Source of the DNA: Candidatus Woesebacteria bacterium
Lineage (GTDB): Bacteria > Patescibacteriota > Microgenomatia > UBA1400 > MFAQ01
Assembly (NCBI GenBank): GCA_020052895.1
Contig: JAGVOE010000009.1
Span: 1-27,787 of the forward strand
Direction: 5' to 3'
DNA length: 27,787 bases
The position numbers and the translations under genes were made by a program. A model generated the notes under the pieces. The model was not told the origin of the DNA, made no database searches, and worked only from the letters and a program-made list of their open reading frames with translations. Below, piece by piece: positions 7,457-14,254 of the stretch (position 1 is the stretch's first letter; each line of letters starts with the position of its first letter).

Positions 7457-7457
7457 T

Positions 7458-7466
7458 TGCTATATT
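7458..7466 (+). promoter_or_regulatory. Extended -10 TGcTATATT before tspO-like gene
   Basis: TG, one base, then TATATT, followed by five bases (TAATC) and the ATG at 7472. This supports the ATG over an in-frame TTG at 7457 that lies inside the motif, and suggests a leaderless message. Confidence 0.5.
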
Positions 7467-7471
7467 TAATC

Positions 7472-7876
7472 ATGGATCAACCAAACACCTACCTCTGGTA
7501 CCAAAGCCTTATTCGACCTTCTTGGGCCCCGCCATCTTGGCTCTTTGGTCCAGTCTGGACCGTCCTATACCTGCTCATAGCAGTCTCTTTTGGGACCGTT
7601 CTTTTTCGTGTTTATCGTAAAAAACTAAAAACCAGATTTGCAATTCCCTTCGTTCTGAATCTCATTTTCAACTTTGCCTTTACCCCTTTGCAATTTGGCT
7701 TACAGAATAATTTTTTGGCTGCGGCTGATATATTGCTCGTCCTGATTACTCTTATCTGGTCTCTCAAAATTATTTACCCCAAAATCTCTTGGATAGCTCT
7801 CCTTAACCTTCCCTACCTGGTCTGGGTTTCCTTCGCCACGGTCCTCCAGCTCACCATCACCTATCTAAATCTCTAG
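7472..7876 (+). CDS. TspO/MBR family tryptophan-rich sensory protein
   Basis: 134 residues from the ATG at 7472. Five membrane segments fill the length. The family signature is clear near the N-terminus: WYQSLIRPSWAPPSWLFGPV (residues 9-28) followed by WTVLYLLIAV. The middle block, usually LNxxWxxxFF, reads LNLIFNFAFTPLQF, and the end has PYLVWVSFATVLQLTI. TspO proteins bind porphyrins and related ligands in the membrane and are linked to stress signalling or porphyrin turnover. No tetrapyrrole gene is in the window. It is followed 22 bases later by an M50-like membrane protein. Assignment is confident; the ligand is unknown. Confidence 0.88.
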   Translation: MDQPNTYLWYQSLIRPSWAPPSWLFGPVWTVLYLLIAVSFGTVLFRVYRKKLKTRFAIPFVLNLIFNFAFTPLQFGLQNNFLAAADILLVLITLIWSLKIIYPKISWIALLNLPYLVWVSFATVLQLTITYLNL

Positions 7877-7884
7877 ATAGCGCT

Positions 7885-7893
7885 TGTTACAAT
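7885..7893 (+). promoter_or_regulatory. Extended -10 TGtTACAAT before M50-like gene
   Basis: TG, one base, TACAAT, then five bases (TAGTC) and the ATG at 7899. It decides the start against an in-frame TTG at 7884, which would fall inside the motif. Confidence 0.5.
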
Positions 7894-7898
7894 TAGTC

Positions 7899-8582
7899 AT
7901 GCTCTTCCTTCGTGTTTTGCTGGGGATCCTCCTTCTTTATTTTACTCACCGGAAAATGACCAGCGAGCTTTCTGACTTGCTTCATCGTCTAGGTGGCAAT
8001 CAGAACTGGCTTATCTGGGTCTGGAGTGTAGTTTTTCTTCCCGGTACCATCATTCATGAAATTTCCCATTTTCTGGCTGCCGCCGCTACCGGTACCAGAA
8101 CCGGCCAGATCGAGATCTTCCCCGAGTTTATAGAGAATCTTCTCGAAGAAAGTGATCGCCCCAGAGGTGTGTCTTTGGGCTCTGTTCAGGTCGCCCGGAT
8201 GAATCCCCTGCAAGGCTTTATTGTTGGTCTAGCCCCATTTATTTCCGGAACAGTGCTGCTTATCTGGCTCTCCTCCCTGATTCAAGTCAGCTATCAAGCT
8301 CAAAACCTTTACCCCCTGCTTCTTCAGGCTTACTTATTTTTTGTTATCGCCAACTCCTTTTTTCCCAGCTGGTCGGATATCAAGCAAACTCTTCCTCTTT
8401 TTATCATCACCCTCATCGCCATGGCTCTGGCTGGGTACTTTGGTCTGCAATTTACCCTTGGGGCTACTTCTCCGGTTTGGCCTATTCTCACTGCAATGAC
8501 TGGAGCTATTTTTCTCAGTCTCTTTTTTAATTTGATTATCACTGGCATCTTAGTGCTCCTTAATCATCTCCGTTTCCGATAG
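7899..8582 (+). CDS. M50-like membrane metalloprotease
   Basis: 227 residues and about six membrane segments. A zinc-binding HEISH sits in a hydrophobic helix (PGTIIHEISHFLAAAATG, His53, Glu54, His57). A second conserved block, GLAPFISG (110-117), follows, then NSFFPSWSD (152-160), which fits the NxxPxxxxD third-ligand motif of site-2 proteases with Asp160. This pattern supports an intramembrane protease of the M50 type. The substrate is unknown. The loop after the HEXXH helix (residues 67-106) is charged and may gate access. The start was chosen from the -10-like motif five bases upstream. It lies between tspO and ung, with 13 bases to the latter. Confidence 0.75.
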   Translation: MLFLRVLLGILLLYFTHRKMTSELSDLLHRLGGNQNWLIWVWSVVFLPGTIIHEISHFLAAAATGTRTGQIEIFPEFIENLLEESDRPRGVSLGSVQVARMNPLQGFIVGLAPFISGTVLLIWLSSLIQVSYQAQNLYPLLLQAYLFFVIANSFFPSWSDIKQTLPLFIITLIAMALAGYFGLQFTLGATSPVWPILTAMTGAIFLSLFFNLIITGILVLLNHLRFR

Positions 8583-8584
8583 CT

Positions 8585-8590
8585 TAAAAT
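8585..8590 (+). promoter_or_regulatory. -10-like TAAAAT five bases before ung
   Basis: TAAAAT, five bases (ACCTC), then the ATG at 8596. It lies in the 13-base gap after the upstream stop. No ribosome binding site is present. Confidence 0.45.
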
Positions 8591-8595
8591 ACCTC

Positions 8596-9258
8596 ATGGC
8601 CATCCGACTTGAGTCATCATGGAAAAATCTTCTCAAAGATGAGTTTGAAAAGCCTTATTTTAAGGACTTAACCAATTTCGTTCGTCTCGAGTATCAAACC
8701 GCCACCGTCTATCCACCACCCAAGTTTATCTTCAACGCTCTCGATTCTCTCCCCGTTGATCAGGTAAAAGTGGTCATTCTTGGCCAAGACCCATATCACG
8801 GTCCTGGCCAGGCTCACGGTCTTTCATTTTCAGTTCCCGAGGGTGTGGCTCTGCCGCCCTCTTTACAAAATATCTACAAAGAAATCGAGTCTGATCTGGG
8901 GGCAAAGAGACCCATTTCAGGAAACTTGGAGCCTTGGGTCCAGCAGGGAGTCTTGCTTCTCAATGCTACCCTTACCGTCCGGTCTCGCCAGCCAGCCTCC
9001 CACCAAAACCACGGCTGGGAGATCTTTACCGATGCCATCATTCACCGTCTGGCCGAAAAAAAAGACCACCTGGTCTTTATTCTTTGGGGTAACTACGCTC
9101 AAAAAAAGGGGGCTTTTATTGATCCTCAAAAGCATCTGGTTCTCAGCTCACCCCACCCATCACCTTTTTCTGCTCACTCCGGCTTCTTTGGTAGTCGCCC
9201 CTTTAGCCAGACCAATCAGTACTTAATCAAGTACGGTCAGGACCCCGTCTCCTGGTAA
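8596..9258 (+). CDS. ung: Uracil-DNA glycosylase, family 1
   Basis: 220 residues, the usual length. GQDPYHGPGQAHGLSFS (63-79) contains the catalytic Asp65 of the water-activating loop. LLLNATLTV (120-128) is the uracil-binding block. HPSPFSAHSGFFG (187-199) is the DNA-intercalation loop, with the usual HPSPLS leucine replaced by Phe. The enzyme removes uracil from DNA after cytosine deamination or dUMP incorporation. It sits in a plus-strand run with AlkA-like glycosylase, TspO and the M50-like protein, but its own -10-like motif suggests independent transcription. Confidence 0.97.
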   Translation: MAIRLESSWKNLLKDEFEKPYFKDLTNFVRLEYQTATVYPPPKFIFNALDSLPVDQVKVVILGQDPYHGPGQAHGLSFSVPEGVALPPSLQNIYKEIESDLGAKRPISGNLEPWVQQGVLLLNATLTVRSRQPASHQNHGWEIFTDAIIHRLAEKKDHLVFILWGNYAQKKGAFIDPQKHLVLSSPHPSPFSAHSGFFGSRPFSQTNQYLIKYGQDPVSW

Positions 9259-9264
9259 GATAAT
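9259..9264 (+). promoter_or_regulatory. -10-like GATAAT five bases before a TTG start
   Basis: GATAAT, five bases (AGTCC), then TTG at 9270. The same spacing as for neighbouring genes supports TTG rather than the ATG at 9300. Confidence 0.4.
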
Positions 9265-9269
9265 AGTCC

Positions 9270-9647
9270 TTGAAAGAGTTACTGAAGTATGATCTGCTTA
9301 TGGAAACTATAAGAAGGTTTAGACCAGAAGTTTTTCCCTTTTCCGGCCGAGGTGAGGTCTATTCTTTTACGGTCATGTATCAAGCTGCCAGCAAATTTGA
9401 GCAATTTCTCCCTTTCGCCATGGCCCATGTCAAGCTTGAAGAGGGCAATCTGATCACTGCTCAGCTGACCGACGTCGACTTTGACCAAATCTATATCGGT
9501 ATGCCCGTAGAAATGGTCACCAGGCTTCTCTCGGTCGACGGCGATCGTGGCCTCAGAGATTATGGTTACAAATTTCGCCCCCGCCTCACAGCCAGCGAAA
9601 AAAACTCCCCGGAAAAGCTACCTCAGCACCCCCAAAACGCCGTTTAA
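9270..9647 (+). CDS. DUF35-type OB-fold protein without zinc ribbon
   Basis: 125 residues starting at a TTG. The core matches the DUF35 OB-fold: FSGRGEVYSFTVMYQAA (24-40), an FLPFAMAHVKLEEG strand pair, a GNLITAQLTD turn and IGMPVEMV. Full-length DUF35 proteins usually carry an N-terminal four-cysteine zinc ribbon and act as acyl-CoA-binding partners of thiolases or HMG-CoA synthase. Here there is no cysteine at all and the N-terminus is only a short helix, so it is a stripped form. No thiolase is nearby. The last 20 or so residues are polar and are encoded in a 62-base tail-to-tail overlap with the minus-strand FemAB gene. Role unknown. Confidence 0.75.
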   Translation: MKELLKYDLLMETIRRFRPEVFPFSGRGEVYSFTVMYQAASKFEQFLPFAMAHVKLEEGNLITAQLTDVDFDQIYIGMPVEMVTRLLSVDGDRGLRDYGYKFRPRLTASEKNSPEKLPQHPQNAV

Positions 9648-10407
9648 ACTCCGTAAAACCACGCCATCTTTTTTGTGGCCAGCGTTCATCAAAAACCCCT
9701 TCCAGGTCAAACATTTTTAGCCCAGCTTTTTTGGCTCTCAGTATCTCCTCCCACACCAGTTTGTAATGAGATCCCGAAATTCTACCCTCTTTACTTGTCC
9801 AGGTTTGGTAGTAGTTGGCCATGTCACTGGTATGTAAAATCAGTAGCCCAGAGTGGTACACTTCTCCGGTCCTGCTAACTACTAGCTTTGCCTTGCCTCG
9901 AAATCTCTTTACCATACTGCGAAGTTCTTTGGTCTTCATCGTCCAGACTTTGCTATTTATTTTCCAAAGCCCAAAAAATTTATCTACTTCCACTTCTTCG
10001 ATAACCACTAATTTATTTTTGAGTATCTGTCTTCTGGCATTTTCCGACAAATGATCCCAAAGCTGTTTCTCGGTCTGGGTGAGATCCACCAGATAGGTTT
10101 TGGTGGCCAAGTAGGGGACTCTGGATAGTCCGTAGCCGGCCATCTGGTACCCCATGCGATCTTGGACCCTAAGTGGTTCTATCACCGAGCTTACCACCTT
10201 AAACTTTCTCTTTACTTTCTTTAGTTCTTTCCAGTTCGGGTCATACGGCGATCTCTGCAGTTTCATCATCTTTAGTCCCAAAATACCCAAAGGAATAATA
10301 AAAGCTTTCATTTGGTGAACTCCATCTTCGGCCGGAATAGTTACCACCTGCCAGCCTTTGTCTGTTAGATAATGCTTCCAGCCCAAAGTTTGTCTAATAT
10401 CCTCCAT
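9586..10407 (-). CDS. FemAB-like aminoacyltransferase, second copy
   Basis: 273 residues. The GNAT-like FemAB fold is indicated by LTQTEKQLWDHLSENARRQI followed by a charged central part, a substrate-side strand pair (VYHSGLLILHTSDMANYYQT), and a C-terminal FDLEGVFDER...FTEFKRRFGG block. Such enzymes transfer amino acids from aminoacyl-tRNA to the peptide of lipid II and build interpeptide bridges in the cytoplasm. It starts directly after the stop of the larger FemAB gene (TAA then ATG), so the two are co-transcribed and may add successive residues, as FemA and FemB do (inference). It is shorter and more divergent than its partner. Its TGA stop lies inside the 3' end of the OB-fold gene. Confidence 0.8.
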   Translation of the reverse strand: MEDIRQTLGWKHYLTDKGWQVVTIPAEDGVHQMKAFIIPLGILGLKMMKLQRSPYDPNWKELKKVKRKFKVVSSVIEPLRVQDRMGYQMAGYGLSRVPYLATKTYLVDLTQTEKQLWDHLSENARRQILKNKLVVIEEVEVDKFFGLWKINSKVWTMKTKELRSMVKRFRGKAKLVVSRTGEVYHSGLLILHTSDMANYYQTWTSKEGRISGSHYKLVWEEILRAKKAGLKMFDLEGVFDERWPQKRWRGFTEFKRRFGGAEVAFPGSFFRWL

Positions 10408-11427
10408 TTACTTTCTTAGCTTGGCTATAAACTTTAGCCAGATCCATCTAAGTTTCTCTGCCAGAGTGTATACCTGGTACTCCCCCCTATTTATTACCAA
10501 GTCGTAGCTACCCACAAACTCGACCAGCTCGGCTCCGTATCCTTGCTTAAAGCGATGAAAGCCATACCACGGATCGCTTGTTTTCGGCTCTGGTCCCAAG
10601 CTCCCCCAAAGATCAAACATCCGGCCTCCTTGTTTTTTGGCAAACTTAATTACTTCCCACATCATGAGGTTACTGGCCATCACCTCTCGATGCTTATGGC
10701 TCGAAGCTCCGTATGGGTAGTACCAAACCCCGTTCAGCTCAAACACGATCCAAGTTGTCAGTACCTCATCTTGAAAAACCGCCTTGAACAGATGTCCGGT
10801 TCCGGACAAAACCATAGTTTGCCATATCTGCTGGTGATACTTTTTGGTGTGGGCAAAAAATCCTTGCCGCTTTGTCGTTTCCTCTGTCAGCCGCCAGTAC
10901 TCTTCAAAGTCTTTTTCTGAGTCGTCTTCAACGACTTTGACACCCCTTTTTTCTGCCAGGCGCAAGTTGTACCTGGTTTTTGGATGCATCTTCTTCAATA
11001 GCTCTTCCTCACTCTTGGAAATATCCAGCTGAAACGAGTATCGGGTAAACAAAGGCTTCCCTTTGACCAGATCAAACTGGTTACCCAAGGACGCCACTCT
11101 TTTTTGTTCTCTGTCTCCAGCTCTTTCGTTTGGCTCAAACTTTATGAGCATCGCCTTTTTACTTTTTGCTTTCTCGATCATCGCCTCCAAGACCTCAGCG
11201 TCGGGAATAGCCGATTTGGGACAGTAGCCGATCCATCTGTTTATCCGAGGAACCTTGTGCCAAGTTATCTGATAAACCTCTTTTATCTTTTTACCATCAC
11301 TCTGAATCAACCGGGATACTTCTACCCCCGTCTTCTCTCGAAACTCTCCCCACTGCCAGGATTGCAATGGATGCCTCGCCACTTCGTCGTACTCTTTCTG
11401 ATCTTTCTTTGTTGCTTCTCTAATCAC
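10408..11427 (-). CDS. FemAB family peptidoglycan bridge aminoacyltransferase
   Basis: 339 residues from a GTG at 11427. An upstream TTG at 11448 is in frame but lies before the -10-like motif. Family blocks: QSWQWGEFREKTGVEV near the N-terminus, then SFQLDISKSEEELLKKM and HPKTRYNLRLAEKRGVKV, and at the end FDLWGSLGPEP, WYGFHRFKQGYGAELVEFVG. These are typical of FemX/FemA proteins that add the first residues of the cell-wall cross-bridge to lipid II using charged tRNA. It is followed without a gap by a second FemAB gene. Together with murJ and the LCP gene in the same window it points to a peptidoglycan wall with bridged stems. The amino acid added cannot be told. Confidence 0.9.
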   Translation of the reverse strand: MIREATKKDQKEYDEVARHPLQSWQWGEFREKTGVEVSRLIQSDGKKIKEVYQITWHKVPRINRWIGYCPKSAIPDAEVLEAMIEKAKSKKAMLIKFEPNERAGDREQKRVASLGNQFDLVKGKPLFTRYSFQLDISKSEEELLKKMHPKTRYNLRLAEKRGVKVVEDDSEKDFEEYWRLTEETTKRQGFFAHTKKYHQQIWQTMVLSGTGHLFKAVFQDEVLTTWIVFELNGVWYYPYGASSHKHREVMASNLMMWEVIKFAKKQGGRMFDLWGSLGPEPKTSDPWYGFHRFKQGYGAELVEFVGSYDLVINRGEYQVYTLAEKLRWIWLKFIAKLRK

Positions 11428-11433
11428 AGATAT

Positions 11434-11439
11434 ATTGTA
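11434..11439 (-). promoter_or_regulatory. -10-like TACAAT six bases before FemAB GTG start
   Basis: On the minus strand TACAAT is followed by ATATCT and the GTG at 11427. It moves the start seven codons downstream of the longest frame. Confidence 0.5.
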
Positions 11440-11460
11440 CCTTCTCAAGTCCAGTTAGTC

Positions 11461-11546
11461 GTCATCCTGAGCGAGCAAAGCGAGTCGAATGGATCTCACA
11501 TTCGCGGAGTGAGATTCCTCCACTCATTGCATTCGGTCGGAATGAC
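11461..11546. repeat. Intergenic palindromic repeat, GTCATCC...GGAATGAC ends
   Basis: An 86-base unit bounded by imperfect inverted ends (GTCATCC and GGAATGAC). It contains an inner TCTCAC...GTGAGA hairpin. It is related in sequence to the units at 381-437 and 949-990 and sits between the helicase stop and the FemAB promoter. It could act as a processing or termination structure, though there is no T run. Confidence 0.75.
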
Positions 11547-11552
11547 ACTCGT

Positions 11553-13487
11553 TTACCAATTATCAATCTCGTCAAAGTCACTTTTAGTTTCTTCTGCTAC
11601 TTCCCAGTCTTGCACAATGATCCTCTTTTTCTCCCCCAACCCATCCACTCCGTCATTGCGAGGAACAAAGTGACGTGGCAATCCAATGTCTTGAGTCCTT
11701 GAGTCCTTGATTCCTTGAGTTCTTTTGATGTACTCTTCCGCTATCTCGGCTAGGAATCGGGAGGGGATTGAAAGGTGACGCCCACCATAGGACAGTCTTG
11801 ATCTAGCAAACGACAAAGACAAATTTTCTTTAGCTCTAGTCATCGCTACATACATGAGTCTTCTCTCTTCCTCGACTTCTTCTTTGCCACCTTCCAATAT
11901 CGAGCGAGAGTGGGGAAAAAGACCTTCTTCAAGTCCCACTACAAATACATTAGCAAACTCCAGTCCCTTGGCCGCATGCACCGTCATCAAGCTAATCTTA
12001 GCGTTTGACTGGTGTTGTTTGACCTCCGACTCGGACAGGGCCGCGCTTTCCAAAAAAAGAGCCATATTGGGGTACTCACCAGCCACAGCCAATAGCTCAT
12101 TTATGTTTTCAATTCTGCCAGCATCTGCCTCGTCTCTCTCATCAAATCTATCTAAGTAATTCGTCAAGTTGATTACTTCCTCAAGCAACACCGCTGGTTC
12201 TGTTTTTCCTTTTCTCTTTGGGGACTGTTTGCTGAGCCATTCATCAAATATAGTTGCCTTTCTTTTTCCCATCTTTTCTACTCTTTGTCGGCTGATCTCT
12301 TCTTTGGGGTTGTAGATCAGTCTAAGGTAAGCAATCAGATCCTTGACCTCGGCTCGATTGTAGAAGCGTAGTCCGCCAATTAGTTTGTAGGGAATATCCT
12401 GCCGCAAAAGCTCATCTTCAAAAGAACGCGACTGGGCATTTGTTCGGTACAGTATGGCCACCTCCTCTCCTTCATCACTCATTTTTTTACCCTCCTCGAC
12501 CACGAACTTAGCTTCAGTTCTTTCATCTGAAGCCTCAAAAAGACTTACTTTTTGGCCAGCCTCTCTGGTGGTCAGTAGCTTTAAAGTTGGGTGATTAGTG
12601 TTGTTACTCACTACACAGTAGGCGGCGTCCAAAATATGTTGGGTGCTTCGGTAATTTTTGGCTAGCCCCACTGTCGTAAGCTGAGGAAAGCTCTCCTCTA
12701 GTAGCCTTAGATTGCGATAGTCAGCTCCCCTAAATGAGTAAATTGCTTGGGCCGCATCTCCCACCGCTGTGATATTGGCTTTTTCGCCAGCCAGCAATCT
12801 AGTTAGTTCAAACTGAGCTTTGTTGGTATCCTGATATTCGTCCACCAGTATCCACTCCAGCTCATTATTTATCTCTTCCTTAACTCTCCCAATCTTTAGT
12901 ACCTCCACCGCCTTAACCAAAAGGTCATCAAAGTCCACCGCCCTGTTTCGGGCTAGTTTTAGCTGGTACTCTCTCCAAACCTTAGCTAGTTGCCGATAGA
13001 AGTAGTCCCTAGCCGTCTCCTGGGCCATTCTTTGGGTTATCAAATCATTCTTCATTTTTCCGATCAGAGCCAGAAACATTCCTGGTTTGTATTGCTTAGG
13101 GTCAATGGACAGCTCCTTTAGTACTCCTTTCATTACCGCTTCACTATCTTGACTGTCAAAAATTACAAAGTTCGGGCTAATACCTACCTCGCGGCCATAC
13201 CTTCGAAGTAGTTTGGCGCAAAAGGTATGAAATGTTCCCGAAAAACCCAGATCAGCTCTTTTATGGTCCGTCTTCTTGATCCGCTCTTTCATCTCGCCAG
13301 CCGCTTTGTTGGTAAAGGTAAGTAAAGCAATCTTTCTGGGGTCAACTCCTCTTTCTTTGATTAGCCAAGCCGCTCGGTGGACTAGGACACGCGTCTTTCC
13401 CGAACCAGCTCCGGCCAGTACCAATAGCGGCCCCTCTCCGTGAACCACCGCCGCCAGCTGATCTTCGTTTAAATTATTTTCATCCAC
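11553..13487 (-). CDS. UvrD/PcrA-type ATP-dependent DNA helicase
   Basis: 644 residues, somewhat shorter than typical UvrD/PcrA (about 720). Motifs: AGAGSGKT (25-32), LTFTNKAAGEM (56-66), DEYQDTN (216-222), GDAAQAIYSFRGA (243-255), NYRST, MTVHAAKGLEF and YVAMTRAKE. It unwinds DNA 3' to 5' in mismatch and excision repair and in clearing recombination intermediates. The GTG start is supported by TAAAAT six bases upstream. The C-terminal tail is odd: residues 590-618 (TQGIKDSRTQD followed by IGLPRHFVPRNDG) are encoded by dispersed repeats. The native tail (VQDWEVAEE...) resumes after it, so the repeat went in without breaking the frame. Whether it is UvrD, PcrA or Rep cannot be settled here. Confidence 0.93.
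   Translation of the reverse strand: MDENNLNEDQLAAVVHGEGPLLVLAGAGSGKTRVLVHRAAWLIKERGVDPRKIALLTFTNKAAGEMKERIKKTDHKRADLGFSGTFHTFCAKLLRRYGREVGISPNFVIFDSQDSEAVMKGVLKELSIDPKQYKPGMFLALIGKMKNDLITQRMAQETARDYFYRQLAKVWREYQLKLARNRAVDFDDLLVKAVEVLKIGRVKEEINNELEWILVDEYQDTNKAQFELTRLLAGEKANITAVGDAAQAIYSFRGADYRNLRLLEESFPQLTTVGLAKNYRSTQHILDAAYCVVSNNTNHPTLKLLTTREAGQKVSLFEASDERTEAKFVVEEGKKMSDEGEEVAILYRTNAQSRSFEDELLRQDIPYKLIGGLRFYNRAEVKDLIAYLRLIYNPKEEISRQRVEKMGKRKATIFDEWLSKQSPKRKGKTEPAVLLEEVINLTNYLDRFDERDEADAGRIENINELLAVAGEYPNMALFLESAALSESEVKQHQSNAKISLMTVHAAKGLEFANVFVVGLEEGLFPHSRSILEGGKEEVEEERRLMYVAMTRAKENLSLSFARSRLSYGGRHLSIPSRFLAEIAEEYIKRTQGIKDSRTQDIGLPRHFVPRNDGVDGLGEKKRIIVQDWEVAEETKSDFDEIDNW
11652..11724. repeat. 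Dispersed repeat plus octamer array inside helicase 3' end
   Basis: 11652-11684 is a GTCATTGCGAGGAACAAAGT...GTGGCAATCC unit. 11688-11724 is four 8-base units (CTTGAGTC, CTTGAGTC, CTTGATTC, CTTGAGTT). The same order, GTCATTGCGAG unit then octamers, is seen at 381-548. The whole element is translated as part of the helicase tail. Confidence 0.85.
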
Positions 13488-13493
13488 TCAAAC

Positions 13494-13499
13494 ATTTTA
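13494..13499 (-). promoter_or_regulatory. -10-like TAAAAT six bases before helicase GTG start
   Basis: The minus strand reads AACTAAAATGTTTGAGTGG, with TAAAAT, six bases and GTG at 13487. It matches the murJ start region at 17 of 19 positions. Confidence 0.55.
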
Positions 13500-13541
13500 G
13501 TTTATTCTTTATCCCCGCCCACCATGAGTTTTTTTTGCATA

Positions 13542-13547
13542 TATAAT
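13542..13547 (+). promoter_or_regulatory. Consensus -10 TATAAT upstream of tpiA
   Basis: TATAAT with nine bases to the GTG at 13557, so any leader would be only a few bases. It is divergent from the helicase promoter within a 69-base gap. No -35 is evident. Confidence 0.5.
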
Positions 13548-13556
13548 TAACCCAGT

Positions 13557-14249
13557 GTGAAATACGTCATTGGCAACTGGAAAAGCAATCAAAACATTAC
13601 CGAGTCTCTAATCTGGCTGGATGAGCTGTCCGCCCTGCGTCCCAGCTTTTCTCCGGAGCTTACTGTGATTCTTTGCCTTCCTTTTACCGATATCGCTTCC
13701 TTCAATCAGAAAATTTCCGATCTAGGTCTTCCTATTATTTCTGGGTCTCAAAATGTCTCTCATCTCCCTCCGGGAAAACACACTGGGGAGATCACCGCCA
13801 GCATGCTTGGCGAGCTCGTGAACTATTGTTTGGTCGGCCACTCTGAGCGGCGAATTGAGTTTGATGAGACCTCAGAAATAGTCGCCCTCAAAGCCCGTTA
13901 CCTACTGGAAAATGCCATTACTCCTATCGTCTGTCTAGACACTCCCTATCTTGACGATCAAGTCAAGCAGCTTTTTCATCACGACGTTGACGTTTCTAGA
14001 TGTTACTTTGTTTACGAGCCCATCTTGGCCATTGGCACCGGCAAACCCATAAATTCCACCGCGGCCAATCATGTCGCCTCTCAAATTACTTTCCTAACCG
14101 ACAACTCTTCACCGGTTCTTTATGGCGGTTCTGTTTCTTACGACAACGCGGCCTCTTTTGTCCAAGAAAGTTATCTTGACGGAGTTCTGGTGGGTACCGA
14201 CAGTCTTGAGCCAACTCTTTTTGCCAGTATTATCAACAGCCTTTCTTAA
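13557..14249 (+). CDS. tpiA: Triosephosphate isomerase
   Basis: 230 residues from a GTG. All catalytic residues are in place: Asn7 and Lys9 in GNWKSN, His95 in LVGHSERR (92-99), and Glu154 in YEPILAIGTG (153-162). The phosphate-binding YGGSV (189-193) and the final GVLVGTDSLEP are also present. It interconverts dihydroxyacetone phosphate and glyceraldehyde-3-phosphate. It is about 20 residues shorter than E. coli TpiA, with loops trimmed around residues 125-150. No other glycolytic gene is adjacent. The LCP gene follows five bases after the stop and is probably on the same transcript. Confidence 0.96.
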   Translation: MKYVIGNWKSNQNITESLIWLDELSALRPSFSPELTVILCLPFTDIASFNQKISDLGLPIISGSQNVSHLPPGKHTGEITASMLGELVNYCLVGHSERRIEFDETSEIVALKARYLLENAITPIVCLDTPYLDDQVKQLFHHDVDVSRCYFVYEPILAIGTGKPINSTAANHVASQITFLTDNSSPVLYGGSVSYDNAASFVQESYLDGVLVGTDSLEPTLFASIINSLS

Positions 14250-14254
14250 CTTTT

